Source: Nocardioides_C sp963700955 (GTDB lineage: Bacteria > Actinomycetota > Actinomycetes > Propionibacteriales > Nocardioidaceae). From it: DNA of 64,000 nucleotides. The translations under genes and the position numbers were made by a program. The number at the start of each line of letters is the position of its first letter. Positions within the stretch are counted from its first letter, which is position 1. The stretch is from positions 1 to 64,000 of the forward strand of contig CAVOZH010000003.1 in NCBI GenBank assembly GCA_963700955.1. The letters are read 5' to 3'. Below are positions 18,227-26,088 of the stretch, in pieces. The notes beneath the pieces were generated by a model. The model made no database searches and had not been told where the DNA came from. It worked only from the letters and a program-made list of their open reading frames with translations.

Positions 18227-19725
18227 CCGCGACGTTCGTGGGGATGCCCGCCTTCCCAGAGGCAGCCGCCCGGGCCCTCGGCGACACGCAGCTGCGTCAG
18301 AACCTGGCGCACGCCACCGCCACCATCCGCGCCAAGCGGGCGAACGTCGTCGCCGAGGTCGACCACTGGGAGGAGCTGCGGCTCGCCGGCGCGGCCATCA
18401 AGGACAACATGCTGCGTCGTCTCGACGAGCACCTGCTTCAGCTCGAGGAGTCCCTCACGAAGCAGGGGGCCGTGGTGCACTGGGCGCGCGACGCCGCCGA
18501 GGCCTGCCGGATCGTCGCGGAGATCGCCAAGAGCCACGACGTCAACGAGGTGGTCAAGGTCAAGTCGATGGCGACCCAGGAGATCTCCCTCAACGAGGCC
18601 CTTGCCGAAGAGGGCATCGCGGCCTGGGAGACCGACCTTGCCGAGCTCATCGTGCAGCTCGGGGATGACCTTCCCAGCCACATCCTGGTGCCGGCCATCC
18701 ACCGCAACCGCGCCGAGATCAGGGAGATCTTTCGCGAGCGGATGGGATCGGTCGGCAAGCCCGCCCCCGAGGACCTCTCCGACGTGCCGGCGGAGCTCGC
18801 CGCCGCCGCCAGGTTGCACCTGCGCGAGAAGTTCCTCAAGGCGAAGATGGCGGTCTCCGGCGCCAACTTCGCGATCGCCGAGACCGGGACCCTCGTGGTC
18901 GTCGAGAGCGAGGGCAACGGGCGGATGTGTCTCACGCTGCCCGAGGTCCTCGTGTCGGTGGTCGGGATCGAGAAGGTCCTGCCGACATGGGGCGACCTCG
19001 ACGTCTTCCTCCAGCTGCTGCCCCGCTCGAGCACGGGCGAGCGGATGAACCCCTACACGTCCATGTGGTCGGGGGTGACCCCCGGCGACGGTCCGCAGGA
19101 GGTTCACGTCGTACTCCTGGACAACGGTCGCACCAACGTGCTCGCCGACGAGGTGGGCCGGCAGGCGCTTCGCTGCATCCGGTGCTCGGCCTGCCTCAAC
19201 GTCTGCCCGGTGTACGAACGCACCGGCGGTCACGCCTACGGGTCGGTCTACCCGGGACCGATCGGCGCGATCCTCAACCCGCTTCTTCGCGGCGTCGGCG
19301 TCGACAAGCAGGTCGACTCCCTGCCCTACGCCTCGAGCCTGTGCGGTGCCTGCTACGAGGTGTGCCCCGTCCGGATCAACATCCCCGAGGTCCTGGTCGA
19401 CCTGCGCGCCCAGGTGGTCGACGCCCACCGCTCGCAGGCTCCCAAGGCGGAAGCCGTGGCCATGAGGTCTGCGGCGTGGATCTTCTCCGACTCCCGACGG
19501 CTCCGCCTCGTCGAGCGGGGGTCGTCGATCGCCGGTGCCGTCCTGGGCAAGGTGTCGCGACGGATGCTGCCCGGCGGCCGTGGTGCGCTGGGCAGGCTGC
19601 CGTGGCCCGGCTCGTCGTGGAGCGATGCGCGCGACCTGCCGAGGCCACCCGCGGAGTCCTTCCGTGCATGGTGGCGACGCGACCAGCGCAGGCACGAGGG
19701 GAGTGGTGACGATGGACGCGCGTGA
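18223..19725 (+). CDS. lutB: L-lactate utilisation iron-sulfur protein LutB
   Basis: Protein of 500 aa combining an N-terminal LUD domain (VVKVKSMATQEISLNEAL; TGTLVVVESEGNGRM) and a C-terminal ferredoxin region with CIRCSACLNVCPVY (near residue 325) and CGACYEVCPVRI (near residue 380). It transfers electrons from L-lactate toward quinones within LutABC. ATG 18223 lies inside the lutA stop. The C-terminus overlaps lutC by 14 bases. Length and motif order are those of intact LutB. Confidence 0.95.
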   Translation: MTATFVGMPAFPEAAARALGDTQLRQNLAHATATIRAKRANVVAEVDHWEELRLAGAAIKDNMLRRLDEHLLQLEESLTKQGAVVHWARDAAEACRIVAEIAKSHDVNEVVKVKSMATQEISLNEALAEEGIAAWETDLAELIVQLGDDLPSHILVPAIHRNRAEIREIFRERMGSVGKPAPEDLSDVPAELAAAARLHLREKFLKAKMAVSGANFAIAETGTLVVVESEGNGRMCLTLPEVLVSVVGIEKVLPTWGDLDVFLQLLPRSSTGERMNPYTSMWSGVTPGDGPQEVHVVLLDNGRTNVLADEVGRQALRCIRCSACLNVCPVYERTGGHAYGSVYPGPIGAILNPLLRGVGVDKQVDSLPYASSLCGACYEVCPVRINIPEVLVDLRAQVVDAHRSQAPKAEAVAMRSAAWIFSDSRRLRLVERGSSIAGAVLGKVSRRMLPGGRGALGRLPWPGSSWSDARDLPRPPAESFRAWWRRDQRRHEGSGDDGRA

Positions 19726-20338
19726 GGAGATCCTCCGGTCGGTGCGCAACGCCCTGGCGACCGCGCCGGACTCGGTCATCGACGTGCCGCGCGGGTACCG
19801 GCACCTCGCCCCGCCCGAGGGGCTGGTCGACCTGTTCGCGGAGCGTGTGGAGGACTACCGGGCGACCGTGACCCGTTCGGCGTCCGCAGAGGTACCCGCC
19901 ACGATCCGCGCGATCCTCGGCGGTCGCACCCGGGTCGTGGTCCCCGACGGACTCGGCCACACCGTGGAGGCTGTGGTCCCGGCGGGTGACCTCTCTGCCG
20001 CGGAGCTCGACGACGTGGACGCCGTGGTCACGGAGGCGTCCTTGGGTATCGCGTCCACCGGCACGATCGTGCTCGAGCACGGGCCTGGCCAGGGACGGCG
20101 TGCACTGAGCCTGGTCCCGGACGTGCACGTGTGCCTGGTCCGCGAGAGCCAGGTGGTCGCGGGTGTGCCGGAGGCTGTCGCCGCACTCGACCCGAGCCGG
20201 CCGCAGACCTGGATCAGCGGGCCCAGCGCGACCAGCGACATCGAGCTGAGCCGGGTGGAGGGGGTACACGGCCCCCGGACGCTGCACGTGGTCCTCATCA
20301 GCGACGAGCCGTCCGAAGGACACCCTCCGTCGGTGTAG
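19712..20338 (+). CDS. lutC: L-lactate utilisation protein LutC
   Basis: LUD-domain protein of 208 aa, third component of LutABC. It has the domain pattern VTEASLGIASTGTIVLE followed by HVCLVRESQVV. ATG 19712 is chosen because GAGGGGAG precedes it at good spacing; two GTG codons 6 and 9 bases upstream are alternatives. The gene overlaps lutB and ends 18 bases before a convergent gene. Confidence 0.93.
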   Translation: MDAREEILRSVRNALATAPDSVIDVPRGYRHLAPPEGLVDLFAERVEDYRATVTRSASAEVPATIRAILGGRTRVVVPDGLGHTVEAVVPAGDLSAAELDDVDAVVTEASLGIASTGTIVLEHGPGQGRRALSLVPDVHVCLVRESQVVAGVPEAVAALDPSRPQTWISGPSATSDIELSRVEGVHGPRTLHVVLISDEPSEGHPPSV

Positions 20339-20356
20339 CCGCCCGGCGTTCGACGG

Positions 20357-20917
20357 TCATCCGACGAGCAGGTCGCTGGTCGCGACGACGGTGGCGAACT
20401 CCCCGTGGAGGTTCGTCGCCGTCGCGCGAGCGAGCTCGTCGGCGGTCATGGTCCGGCCGTCCGGGCCGGTGCGGTCGAACGTGTGCGTCGCGTCGATGAC
20501 GAACAGCACGTCGTAGCCGAGGTTTCCGCCCACCCGCGCTGTCGTCTCGCAGCAGTGGTTCGTCGTGATCCCGCAGACCACGATCCCTTCGAGCCCCTGG
20601 TCGGTGAGCCATGCGTCCAGGTCAGGGGAGCCGTGGAACGCCGAGTTGACGTGCTTCGTCACGAGCAGGTCCGGCGGAGTCGAGAGGTAGTCCTTCAGCC
20701 GGTTGCCGGGGGAGCCCGGATGCAGCGACGACTCCGGCTCGGTCGAGTCGTGCCGCACGTGTACGACGGGCCGCCCGCCGGCGTGCCAACGCTCGACGAG
20801 AGCGGCGATGTTCTCGTCACAGTCAGGGTTGTTGCGCTTTCCCCACACAGGGTCGTCGAAGCCCTGCTGGGCGTCCACGACGACGAGGGCATAGCGCGAC
20901 AGGTTCCGGGCCTCCAT
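20357..20917 (-). CDS. Isochorismatase-family cysteine hydrolase
   Basis: Cysteine hydrolase of 186 aa. The family triad is visible: Asp in ALVVVDAQQGF, Lys in VTKHVNSAF and Cys in GITTNHCCETTAR. Members hydrolyse isochorismate, nicotinamide or other amides; the sequence gives no specific substrate. ATG 20917 immediately precedes the conserved core, and an upstream extension to 21112 has no family support. It converges with lutC and diverges from the SHOCT gene. It shows no clear link to the lactate operon. Confidence 0.87.
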   Translation of the reverse strand: MEARNLSRYALVVVDAQQGFDDPVWGKRNNPDCDENIAALVERWHAGGRPVVHVRHDSTEPESSLHPGSPGNRLKDYLSTPPDLLVTKHVNSAFHGSPDLDAWLTDQGLEGIVVCGITTNHCCETTARVGGNLGYDVLFVIDATHTFDRTGPDGRTMTADELARATATNLHGEFATVVATSDLLVG

Positions 20918-21028
20918 GCCTCGCGACCCTAGCCCGCGGCGCGGCCCGGTGAGGGTCGAACGGCCCTGTGCCGGCCACTCGTTCCAGCGCAAACTGCACG
21001 TGTCAGGAGAAGAGGGTGGTGAGTCGCC

Positions 21029-21385
21029 GTGATGGATGACTGGTACGGCCCGATGGGTCGAGGCAACGGCCGAGGCTTGGCGGATGGGGGCGACGTCTCG
21101 GCCGGCATGCACTACGGGTACGGGATGGGCTGGGGCGGCTGGCTGCTCATGGTCATCTTCCTGCTGCTCTTCGCGGCGCTCGTGGTCGCGGTCGTCCTCG
21201 CCCTGATTCGCTCCACCGGCGGACTCCGGGGCTCGACGGGCGCAGGGGCTTCGGGTACCGGGGCGCCCGGCGGCGCGCCGATGGCATCGAGTACGGCGCA
21301 GCAGGTCCTCGACGAGCGCTACGCGCGCGGTGAGATCGAGGAGGAGGAGTACCTCCGCCGCAGGTCGGTGCTCCGGGGGCAGTAG
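21029..21385 (+). CDS. Small membrane protein with SHOCT domain
   Basis: Protein of 118 aa. A Gly/Tyr/Met-rich N-terminus (HYGYGMGWGGW) leads into one transmembrane helix at about residues 37-62, then a Gly/Ala/Ser linker and a C-terminal SHOCT domain (QQVLDERYARGEIEEEEYLRRR). SHOCT domains are oligomerisation or targeting modules of unknown specific role. GTG 21029 or ATG 21032 may start it. It converges closely with the ROK gene (3 bases between stops). Confidence 0.8.
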   Translation: MMDDWYGPMGRGNGRGLADGGDVSAGMHYGYGMGWGGWLLMVIFLLLFAALVVAVVLALIRSTGGLRGSTGAGASGTGAPGGAPMASSTAQQVLDERYARGEIEEEEYLRRRSVLRGQ

Positions 21386-21388
21386 CCC

Positions 21389-22591
21389 TCAGCCGATGCC
21401 GTGAGGCGGCACGAGCTCGGTGCGGTCGAGCGCAAGAAGGAGCGCGCCCATCACCGACGCCCGGTCACCCAGGGCCGCGGGTGTGACGAGGGTTCCCGAG
21501 GAGACCGACGCGAGCGCATGCCGCCGCATCCCGATGTGGATGGCGTCGAGGAGCAGCTCACCCGCGCGGGACATGTCACCGCCCACCACGATCGCGCTCG
21601 GGTTGATGAGGTTCGCCAGCATGGCAAGGCCCCATCCGAGATGGAGACCGGCGTCCTCGAACATCCGCAGCGCGGAGACGTTGCCGTCCTTGGCGGCCGT
21701 GACGATCTGGTCGATCGAGGCACCCGGGAGCTGAGCGGCCAGTGCCGACTGGGCCATGCCCACGGAGGCGTAGGCCTCGAGGCAGCCCCGGCTGCCGCAG
21801 CGGCAGAACGGCCCCTGTTCGTCGATGGTGAGGTGACCGATCTCGCCGGCAGTGCCGTTGGAGCCACGGAAGAGCTCCCCGGCGAGGATCATGCCGGCTC
21901 CTACGCCGGAGGAGACCTTGACGAAGACCATGGTGTCGTGGCCGATGCCCGCTCCATGGCGGTGCTCGGCGAGCGCGCCGAGGTTCGCGTCGTTCTCGAT
22001 GTGCGCCGGTCGGCCGATGCGGGCCTCGACCTCGGTCTTGGCGTTGATGCCCACCCAGCCGGGGAGGATGGCCGACGAGAGCACGAGGTTGTCGTTCGTG
22101 ATCGGCGCCGGGAGGCCCAGGCCGATGTTGAGGACGTCGTCGCGGGTGGCGTCCAGCTTCTCCAGGAGCACGTCGAGCATGGCGGCTGCCCGGCCCAGAC
22201 CCTCATCGTACGAATGGTCCTGGGCGATGGGCTCGCGATGGTTCTCGAGAACCTCTCCGGTGAGGTCACCGAGCGCAACGCGCACATGCCGGTGGCCGAA
22301 GTCGATCCCGGCGACCAGCCCGGCTCCTCGGGAGATGCGGACGGTCGTCCCTCTCCGGCCGCTGCCGGTCACCGTCTCCAGGACACCCGCGGCGGTCAGG
22401 TCGCGCACGATGTTCGACACCGTGGCGGGCGCGAGGTGCGTGCTGCGGGCGATCTCGGCCTGGGTCAGCAGGTCGCCGGCGGCCAGATGCTGCAGGGCAC
22501 GGACCACCCGGCGCTGGTTCGCAGCACGCAGCGACGCGGTCGACCCCGGAGCCGGGAGCGCCGAAGTCCCCTCATCGCGAGCAGCAGGCAT
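21389..22591 (-). CDS. ROK-family transcriptional repressor of the sugar transporter
   Basis: Regulator of 400 aa: an N-terminal winged helix (LTQAEIARSTHLAPATVSNIVRDL) followed by a ROK sugar-kinase-like domain with the ROK zinc signature CRCGSRGCLE and the preceding GEIGHLTID. It resembles XylR/NagC-type repressors that bind a sugar and release DNA. It is divergent from the XylFGH-type operon with 169 bases between, so it very likely controls that operon and itself. Xylose as inducer is inferred from the transporter's similarity. Confidence 0.9.
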   Translation of the reverse strand: MPAARDEGTSALPAPGSTASLRAANQRRVVRALQHLAAGDLLTQAEIARSTHLAPATVSNIVRDLTAAGVLETVTGSGRRGTTVRISRGAGLVAGIDFGHRHVRVALGDLTGEVLENHREPIAQDHSYDEGLGRAAAMLDVLLEKLDATRDDVLNIGLGLPAPITNDNLVLSSAILPGWVGINAKTEVEARIGRPAHIENDANLGALAEHRHGAGIGHDTMVFVKVSSGVGAGMILAGELFRGSNGTAGEIGHLTIDEQGPFCRCGSRGCLEAYASVGMAQSALAAQLPGASIDQIVTAAKDGNVSALRMFEDAGLHLGWGLAMLANLINPSAIVVGGDMSRAGELLLDAIHIGMRRHALASVSSGTLVTPAALGDRASVMGALLLALDRTELVPPHGIG

Positions 22592-22760
22592 GCGTGAACT
22601 GTCCCCTACGCCGCTGCGACCGTCAAGAGATAACGATTAACTAGCCCGATCCCGCAAGTTGGCCATTCTTGCGTTCAAGTCTTGACCGTAAACCTGTGAC
22701 CCGGCACACTCGGTCAGCAACAGACAGTGCGGGGCTCGGACCCGGACATGAGGAGGAACA
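22592..22760. promoter_or_regulatory. Divergent promoter region between ROK gene and xylF-like gene
   Basis: Contains a hyphenated palindrome CGCAAG-N9-CTTGCG at 22653-22673, an AT-rich stretch GATAACGATTAACTAG at 22629-22644, TTGACC at 22682 (candidate -35 for xylF) and, on the other strand, TTGACG near 22627-22632 (candidate -35 for the ROK gene). The palindrome and AT-rich element are candidate ROK operators. No good -10 match is visible for either direction. Confidence 0.5.
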
Positions 22761-23831
22761 GTGGTGCTTTCCATCCGGCGTGCGGGACTCACCGCGGCCG
22801 CATTGGTCATCGGGGTCGGTGGCCTTGCGGCTTGTGGCGCCAATGACGCGCAGAACAACTCGGGCGGAGACGGCGGCACGAAGAAGGTCGCCCTGCTGCT
22901 TCCCGAGTCCAAGACGACTCGTTACGAGGCGTTCGACAAGCCCTTGTTCGAGGACAAGGTCAAGGCGCTCGACCCCAACGTCAAGGTCCTGTACTACAAC
23001 GCAGACCAGGACCCGGCGAAGCAACAGCAACAGGTCGAGACGGCCATCACCGAGAAGGTCGACGCCATGGTGCTCGACCCGGTGGACGGTAAGGCCGCAG
23101 CCGGACTGGTCAAGTCCGCCCAGGAGGCGAACATCCCGGTCATCGCCTACGACCGCTTCATCGAGGGCTCCGACTACTACATGTCCTTCGACAACAACGA
23201 GGTCGGCAAGCTCCAGGGCGAGGCCCTCGTCAAGGCTGTGGGCACTGGTGGCATCCTCATGCTCAACGGTGCGCCGACCGACCCGAACGCCGCGCAGTTC
23301 AAGGAGGGTGCACACAGTGCCCTCGACTCCAGCACGGTCAAGATCCTCGCGGAGTACGACAACCCCGACTGGAGCCCGGACAACGCCCAGCAGTGGACCA
23401 CCGACCAGCTCGGGAAGTTCAACCCCAAGGACATCAAGGGCGTCTACGCAGCGAACGACGGCCAGGCCGGTGGTGTGGTCGCCGCGCTGACCGGTGCCGG
23501 CATCGCGAAGGACGCCCTGCCGCCGATCACCGGCCAGGACGCAGAGCTCGCTGCGATCCAGCGGATCGTCGCCGGGGAGCAGTACATGACGATCTACAAG
23601 CCGATCAAGGTCGAGGCGGAGAAGGCTGCCGCGGTGGCTGTCGACCTCGCGAACGACAAGGAGATCACCGGCACCCAGGACTTCCAGGGCGTCAAGTCGT
23701 TCATCTTCAAGCCGATCGTGGTGACGACGGACAACGTGAAGAGCACGGTGGTCGCTGACGGGTTCTACAGCGTCAACGACATCTGCACGCCTGAGTACGC
23801 GGACGCGTGCAAGCAGGCCGGCCTGTCCTGA
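22761..23831 (+). CDS. xylF: Sugar ABC transporter substrate-binding lipoprotein (XylF-like)
   Basis: Periplasmic-binding-protein-type lipoprotein of 356 aa. The signal peptide ends in the lipobox GLAAC (Cys about residue 26), so the mature protein is lipid-anchored outside the membrane. The fold matches the type 1 sugar-binding family (KVALLLPESKTTRYEAFD; MVLDPVDG; YAANDGQAGG; TGQDAELAAIQRI), close to D-xylose-binding XylF. GTG 22761 and GTG 22764 are both possible; AGGAGG at 22751 suits the second slightly better. Upstream is a ROK-regulated promoter. A stable hairpin follows the gene. Confidence 0.88.
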   Translation: MVLSIRRAGLTAAALVIGVGGLAACGANDAQNNSGGDGGTKKVALLLPESKTTRYEAFDKPLFEDKVKALDPNVKVLYYNADQDPAKQQQQVETAITEKVDAMVLDPVDGKAAAGLVKSAQEANIPVIAYDRFIEGSDYYMSFDNNEVGKLQGEALVKAVGTGGILMLNGAPTDPNAAQFKEGAHSALDSSTVKILAEYDNPDWSPDNAQQWTTDQLGKFNPKDIKGVYAANDGQAGGVVAALTGAGIAKDALPPITGQDAELAAIQRIVAGEQYMTIYKPIKVEAEKAAAVAVDLANDKEITGTQDFQGVKSFIFKPIVVTTDNVKSTVVADGFYSVNDICTPEYADACKQAGLS

Positions 23832-23840
23832 CCGGACCCA

Positions 23841-23873
23841 GTAGGTGGCCCGCTGACAAAGCGGGCCACCTAC
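23841..23873 (+). terminator. Intra-operon stem-loop after xylF
   Basis: Perfect inverted repeat with 14-bp arms (GTAGGTGGCCCGCT) and loop GACAA, 10 bases after the xylF stop. Such hairpins between the binding protein and transporter genes usually protect the upstream mRNA or reduce read-through, so that binding protein is made in excess. Confidence 0.75.
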
Positions 23874-23913
23874 TGCCACGATCGACATCAGGACTCGACG
23901 ACAAGGAGTCGAC

Positions 23914-24744
23914 ATGACCGCAGCCACGCAGGAACCGGCGGTTGCCCCGCCGGCAGGCAAACCGGTGCTCTCCATCCGAGGGGTGAACAAACGGTTCGGT
24001 GCCGTGCAGGTGCTGACCGACGTCTCGCTCGAGGTCTCGCCCGGCGAGGTGGTCGCCCTCGTCGGCGACAACGGTGCGGGCAAGTCGACGCTGATCAAGA
24101 TCGTCGCGGGCGTCTACCACCTCGACGCCGGTGAGATCACGTTCGACGGCCGTCCGGTCCAGATACCGACCCCCACCGCGGCGCAGGCGCTCGGTATCTC
24201 CACGGTGTTCCAGGACCTCGCGCTGTGCGACAACCTCGACGTGGTCGCCAACCTCTTCCTCGGTCGAGAGCTCGGCAGGGGCCGGCTCGACGAGGTCGCC
24301 ATGGAGAAGGAGTCGTGGCGGCTCCTGCGAACGCTCTCGGCCAAGATCCCGTCCGTGCGCATCCCCGTTGCCTCGCTCTCCGGCGGCCAACGGCAGACGG
24401 TCGCCATCGCGCGCAGCCTCGTCGGGGCGCCGAAGGTGGTCATCCTCGACGAGCCGACCGCCGCCCTCGGTGTCGCCCAGACCGCGGAGGTGCTCAACCT
24501 CATCGAGCGGCTTCGCGAGACGGGGCTGGCTGTCATCCTGATCAGCCACAACATGGCGGACGTCCAAGCGGTCGCCGACCGGATCGTCGTACTCCGGCTC
24601 GGGCGCAACGCCGCCGAGTTCAACATCGAGGACGTCACCACCGAACAGCTGGTGGCCGCCATCACCGGAGCCTCCGACAACGTCGTGTCCCGGCGCGCGT
24701 TGCGGGGGGAGACCGACACAGAGAACCGAGACGACAATGAGTAA
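23914..24744 (+). CDS. xylG: Sugar ABC transporter ATP-binding protein (XylG-like)
   Basis: ATPase of 276 aa with one nucleotide-binding domain. Walker A is GDNGAGKST, the signature LSGGQRQ and Walker B VVILDEPTAALG, with the switch His in LISHNMAD. Classical XylG and RbsA have two fused domains of about 500 aa, so this single-domain form must dimerise; many actinobacterial sugar systems do so. AAGGAG precedes ATG 23914. Its end overlaps the permease start by 8 bases. Confidence 0.9.
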   Translation: MTAATQEPAVAPPAGKPVLSIRGVNKRFGAVQVLTDVSLEVSPGEVVALVGDNGAGKSTLIKIVAGVYHLDAGEITFDGRPVQIPTPTAAQALGISTVFQDLALCDNLDVVANLFLGRELGRGRLDEVAMEKESWRLLRTLSAKIPSVRIPVASLSGGQRQTVAIARSLVGAPKVVILDEPTAALGVAQTAEVLNLIERLRETGLAVILISHNMADVQAVADRIVVLRLGRNAAEFNIEDVTTEQLVAAITGASDNVVSRRALRGETDTENRDDNE

Positions 24745-26014
24745 GCAGCAGGTCACAGAGACGTCCGGCGAAGGGGCACCGGAGAACGGCGTCCCATCCG
24801 ACCTCGTCGACGAGCGGCTCGTCCGACACCGCGGCCTCAGCGGCACCCTCGAGGCGTTCCTGCGCCGGATCCGGGGCGGCGACCTGGGCAGCCTCCCGGT
24901 GATCGTCGGCCTGATCATCATCTCGCTGGTGTTCTACTCGCAGGAGGCGACGTTCCTCTCCTCGCGGACGCTCGTGAACATCACGCTGTTCGCGGCGCCG
25001 ATCGGCATCATCGCGATCGGTGTGGTGCTGGTGCTGCTGCTCGGTGAGATCGACCTCTCCGTCGGGTCGGTGAGTGGACTCGCCGCCTCGATCCTCGCGG
25101 TCCTGGTCGTCTACCACGACCAGCCGCTGTGGATCGGCCTTCTCGCGGGCTGCGGCACCGGGCTCGCGATCGGGCTGCTGTACGGGCTGCTCTTCACCAA
25201 GGTCGGTGTGCCGAGCTTCGTGATCACGCTTGCCGGTCTGCTCGGCTTCCTCGGCCTCCAGCTCTACGTCCTCGGCAAGAACGGCACGGTGAACCTGCCG
25301 GTCAACTCCGGCCTGACCGAGTTCGCCCGGTACTCCTTCGTGACCGGCGTGGCGTCGTACGTCCTCGTCGCTCTCGTCGCACTCGCGTACGGCGCGTCTC
25401 TGCTGTTCGGGATCCGCCGTCGGGCGGCCGCCGACCTGTCGACGGAGTCCTACACGACCGTCGCGGTCAGGACCGGGCTCCTCGCCGCCGGGCTGCTGTA
25501 CCTGACCTACTACCTCAACATCGACCGGGGGTTGGGCTACCTGCCGCTTCTCTTCGTCGCCCTCGTCGTCCTCATGGACCTCCTGCTGCGCAAGAGCAAG
25601 TGGGGTCGCCACGTCTTCGCCGTGGGTGGCAACGTGGAGGCGGCTCGCAGGTCCGGCATCCGGGTGACCGCCGTCTACATGTCGGTGTTCGCACTCACCG
25701 GACTCTTCGCGGCCGTGGGCGGCGTGCTGGCTGCCGGCCAGCTGACCTCCGTGTCCCAGGCCAGTGGTGGTACCGACACGAACCTGACTGCCATCGCGGC
25801 CGCCGTCATCGGTGGTACGAGCCTCTTCGGCGGTCGCGGCTCGGCGTACTCCGCCCTGCTCGGCATCATGGTGCTGCAGTCGATCCAGACCGGCCTCAAC
25901 GTGGTGGGCGTCGACTCCTCGGTGCGCTACATGGTCACCGGCGCGGTGCTCCTCCTGGCGGTCTCGATCGACTCGGTCTCGCGCAGGGCGCGGTCGAGCA
26001 GCGGTCGCGGCTAG
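24737..26014 (+). CDS. xylH: Sugar ABC transporter permease (XylH-like)
   Basis: Inner-membrane permease of 425 aa with about ten hydrophobic helices and the family motif GEIDLSVGSVSGLAA near residue 100. A second hallmark, GGTSLFGGRGS, lies near residue 360. The N-terminal 45 residues are polar. It pairs with the XylG-like ATPase whose gene it overlaps. Together with the lipoprotein it makes a complete importer, probably for xylose or a related pentose. Confidence 0.9.
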   Translation: MSKQQVTETSGEGAPENGVPSDLVDERLVRHRGLSGTLEAFLRRIRGGDLGSLPVIVGLIIISLVFYSQEATFLSSRTLVNITLFAAPIGIIAIGVVLVLLLGEIDLSVGSVSGLAASILAVLVVYHDQPLWIGLLAGCGTGLAIGLLYGLLFTKVGVPSFVITLAGLLGFLGLQLYVLGKNGTVNLPVNSGLTEFARYSFVTGVASYVLVALVALAYGASLLFGIRRRAAADLSTESYTTVAVRTGLLAAGLLYLTYYLNIDRGLGYLPLLFVALVVLMDLLLRKSKWGRHVFAVGGNVEAARRSGIRVTAVYMSVFALTGLFAAVGGVLAAGQLTSVSQASGGTDTNLTAIAAAVIGGTSLFGGRGSAYSALLGIMVLQSIQTGLNVVGVDSSVRYMVTGAVLLLAVSIDSVSRRARSSSGRG

Positions 26015-26042
26015 CCTCGTCGCTCTCCCAAGGTCCCTTGGC

Positions 26043-26088
26043 AAACCGTCCCTCCCCGTGGTGAAGACATCACGGGGAGGGACGGTTT
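26043..26088. terminator. Bidirectional terminator between xylH and fbiC
   Basis: 18-bp perfect arms (AAACCGTCCCTCCCCGTG) around a 10-base loop, with T-runs on both strands (GGTTTTC on plus, GGTTTGC on minus). It sits between convergent genes and can end transcription in either direction. Confidence 0.9.
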
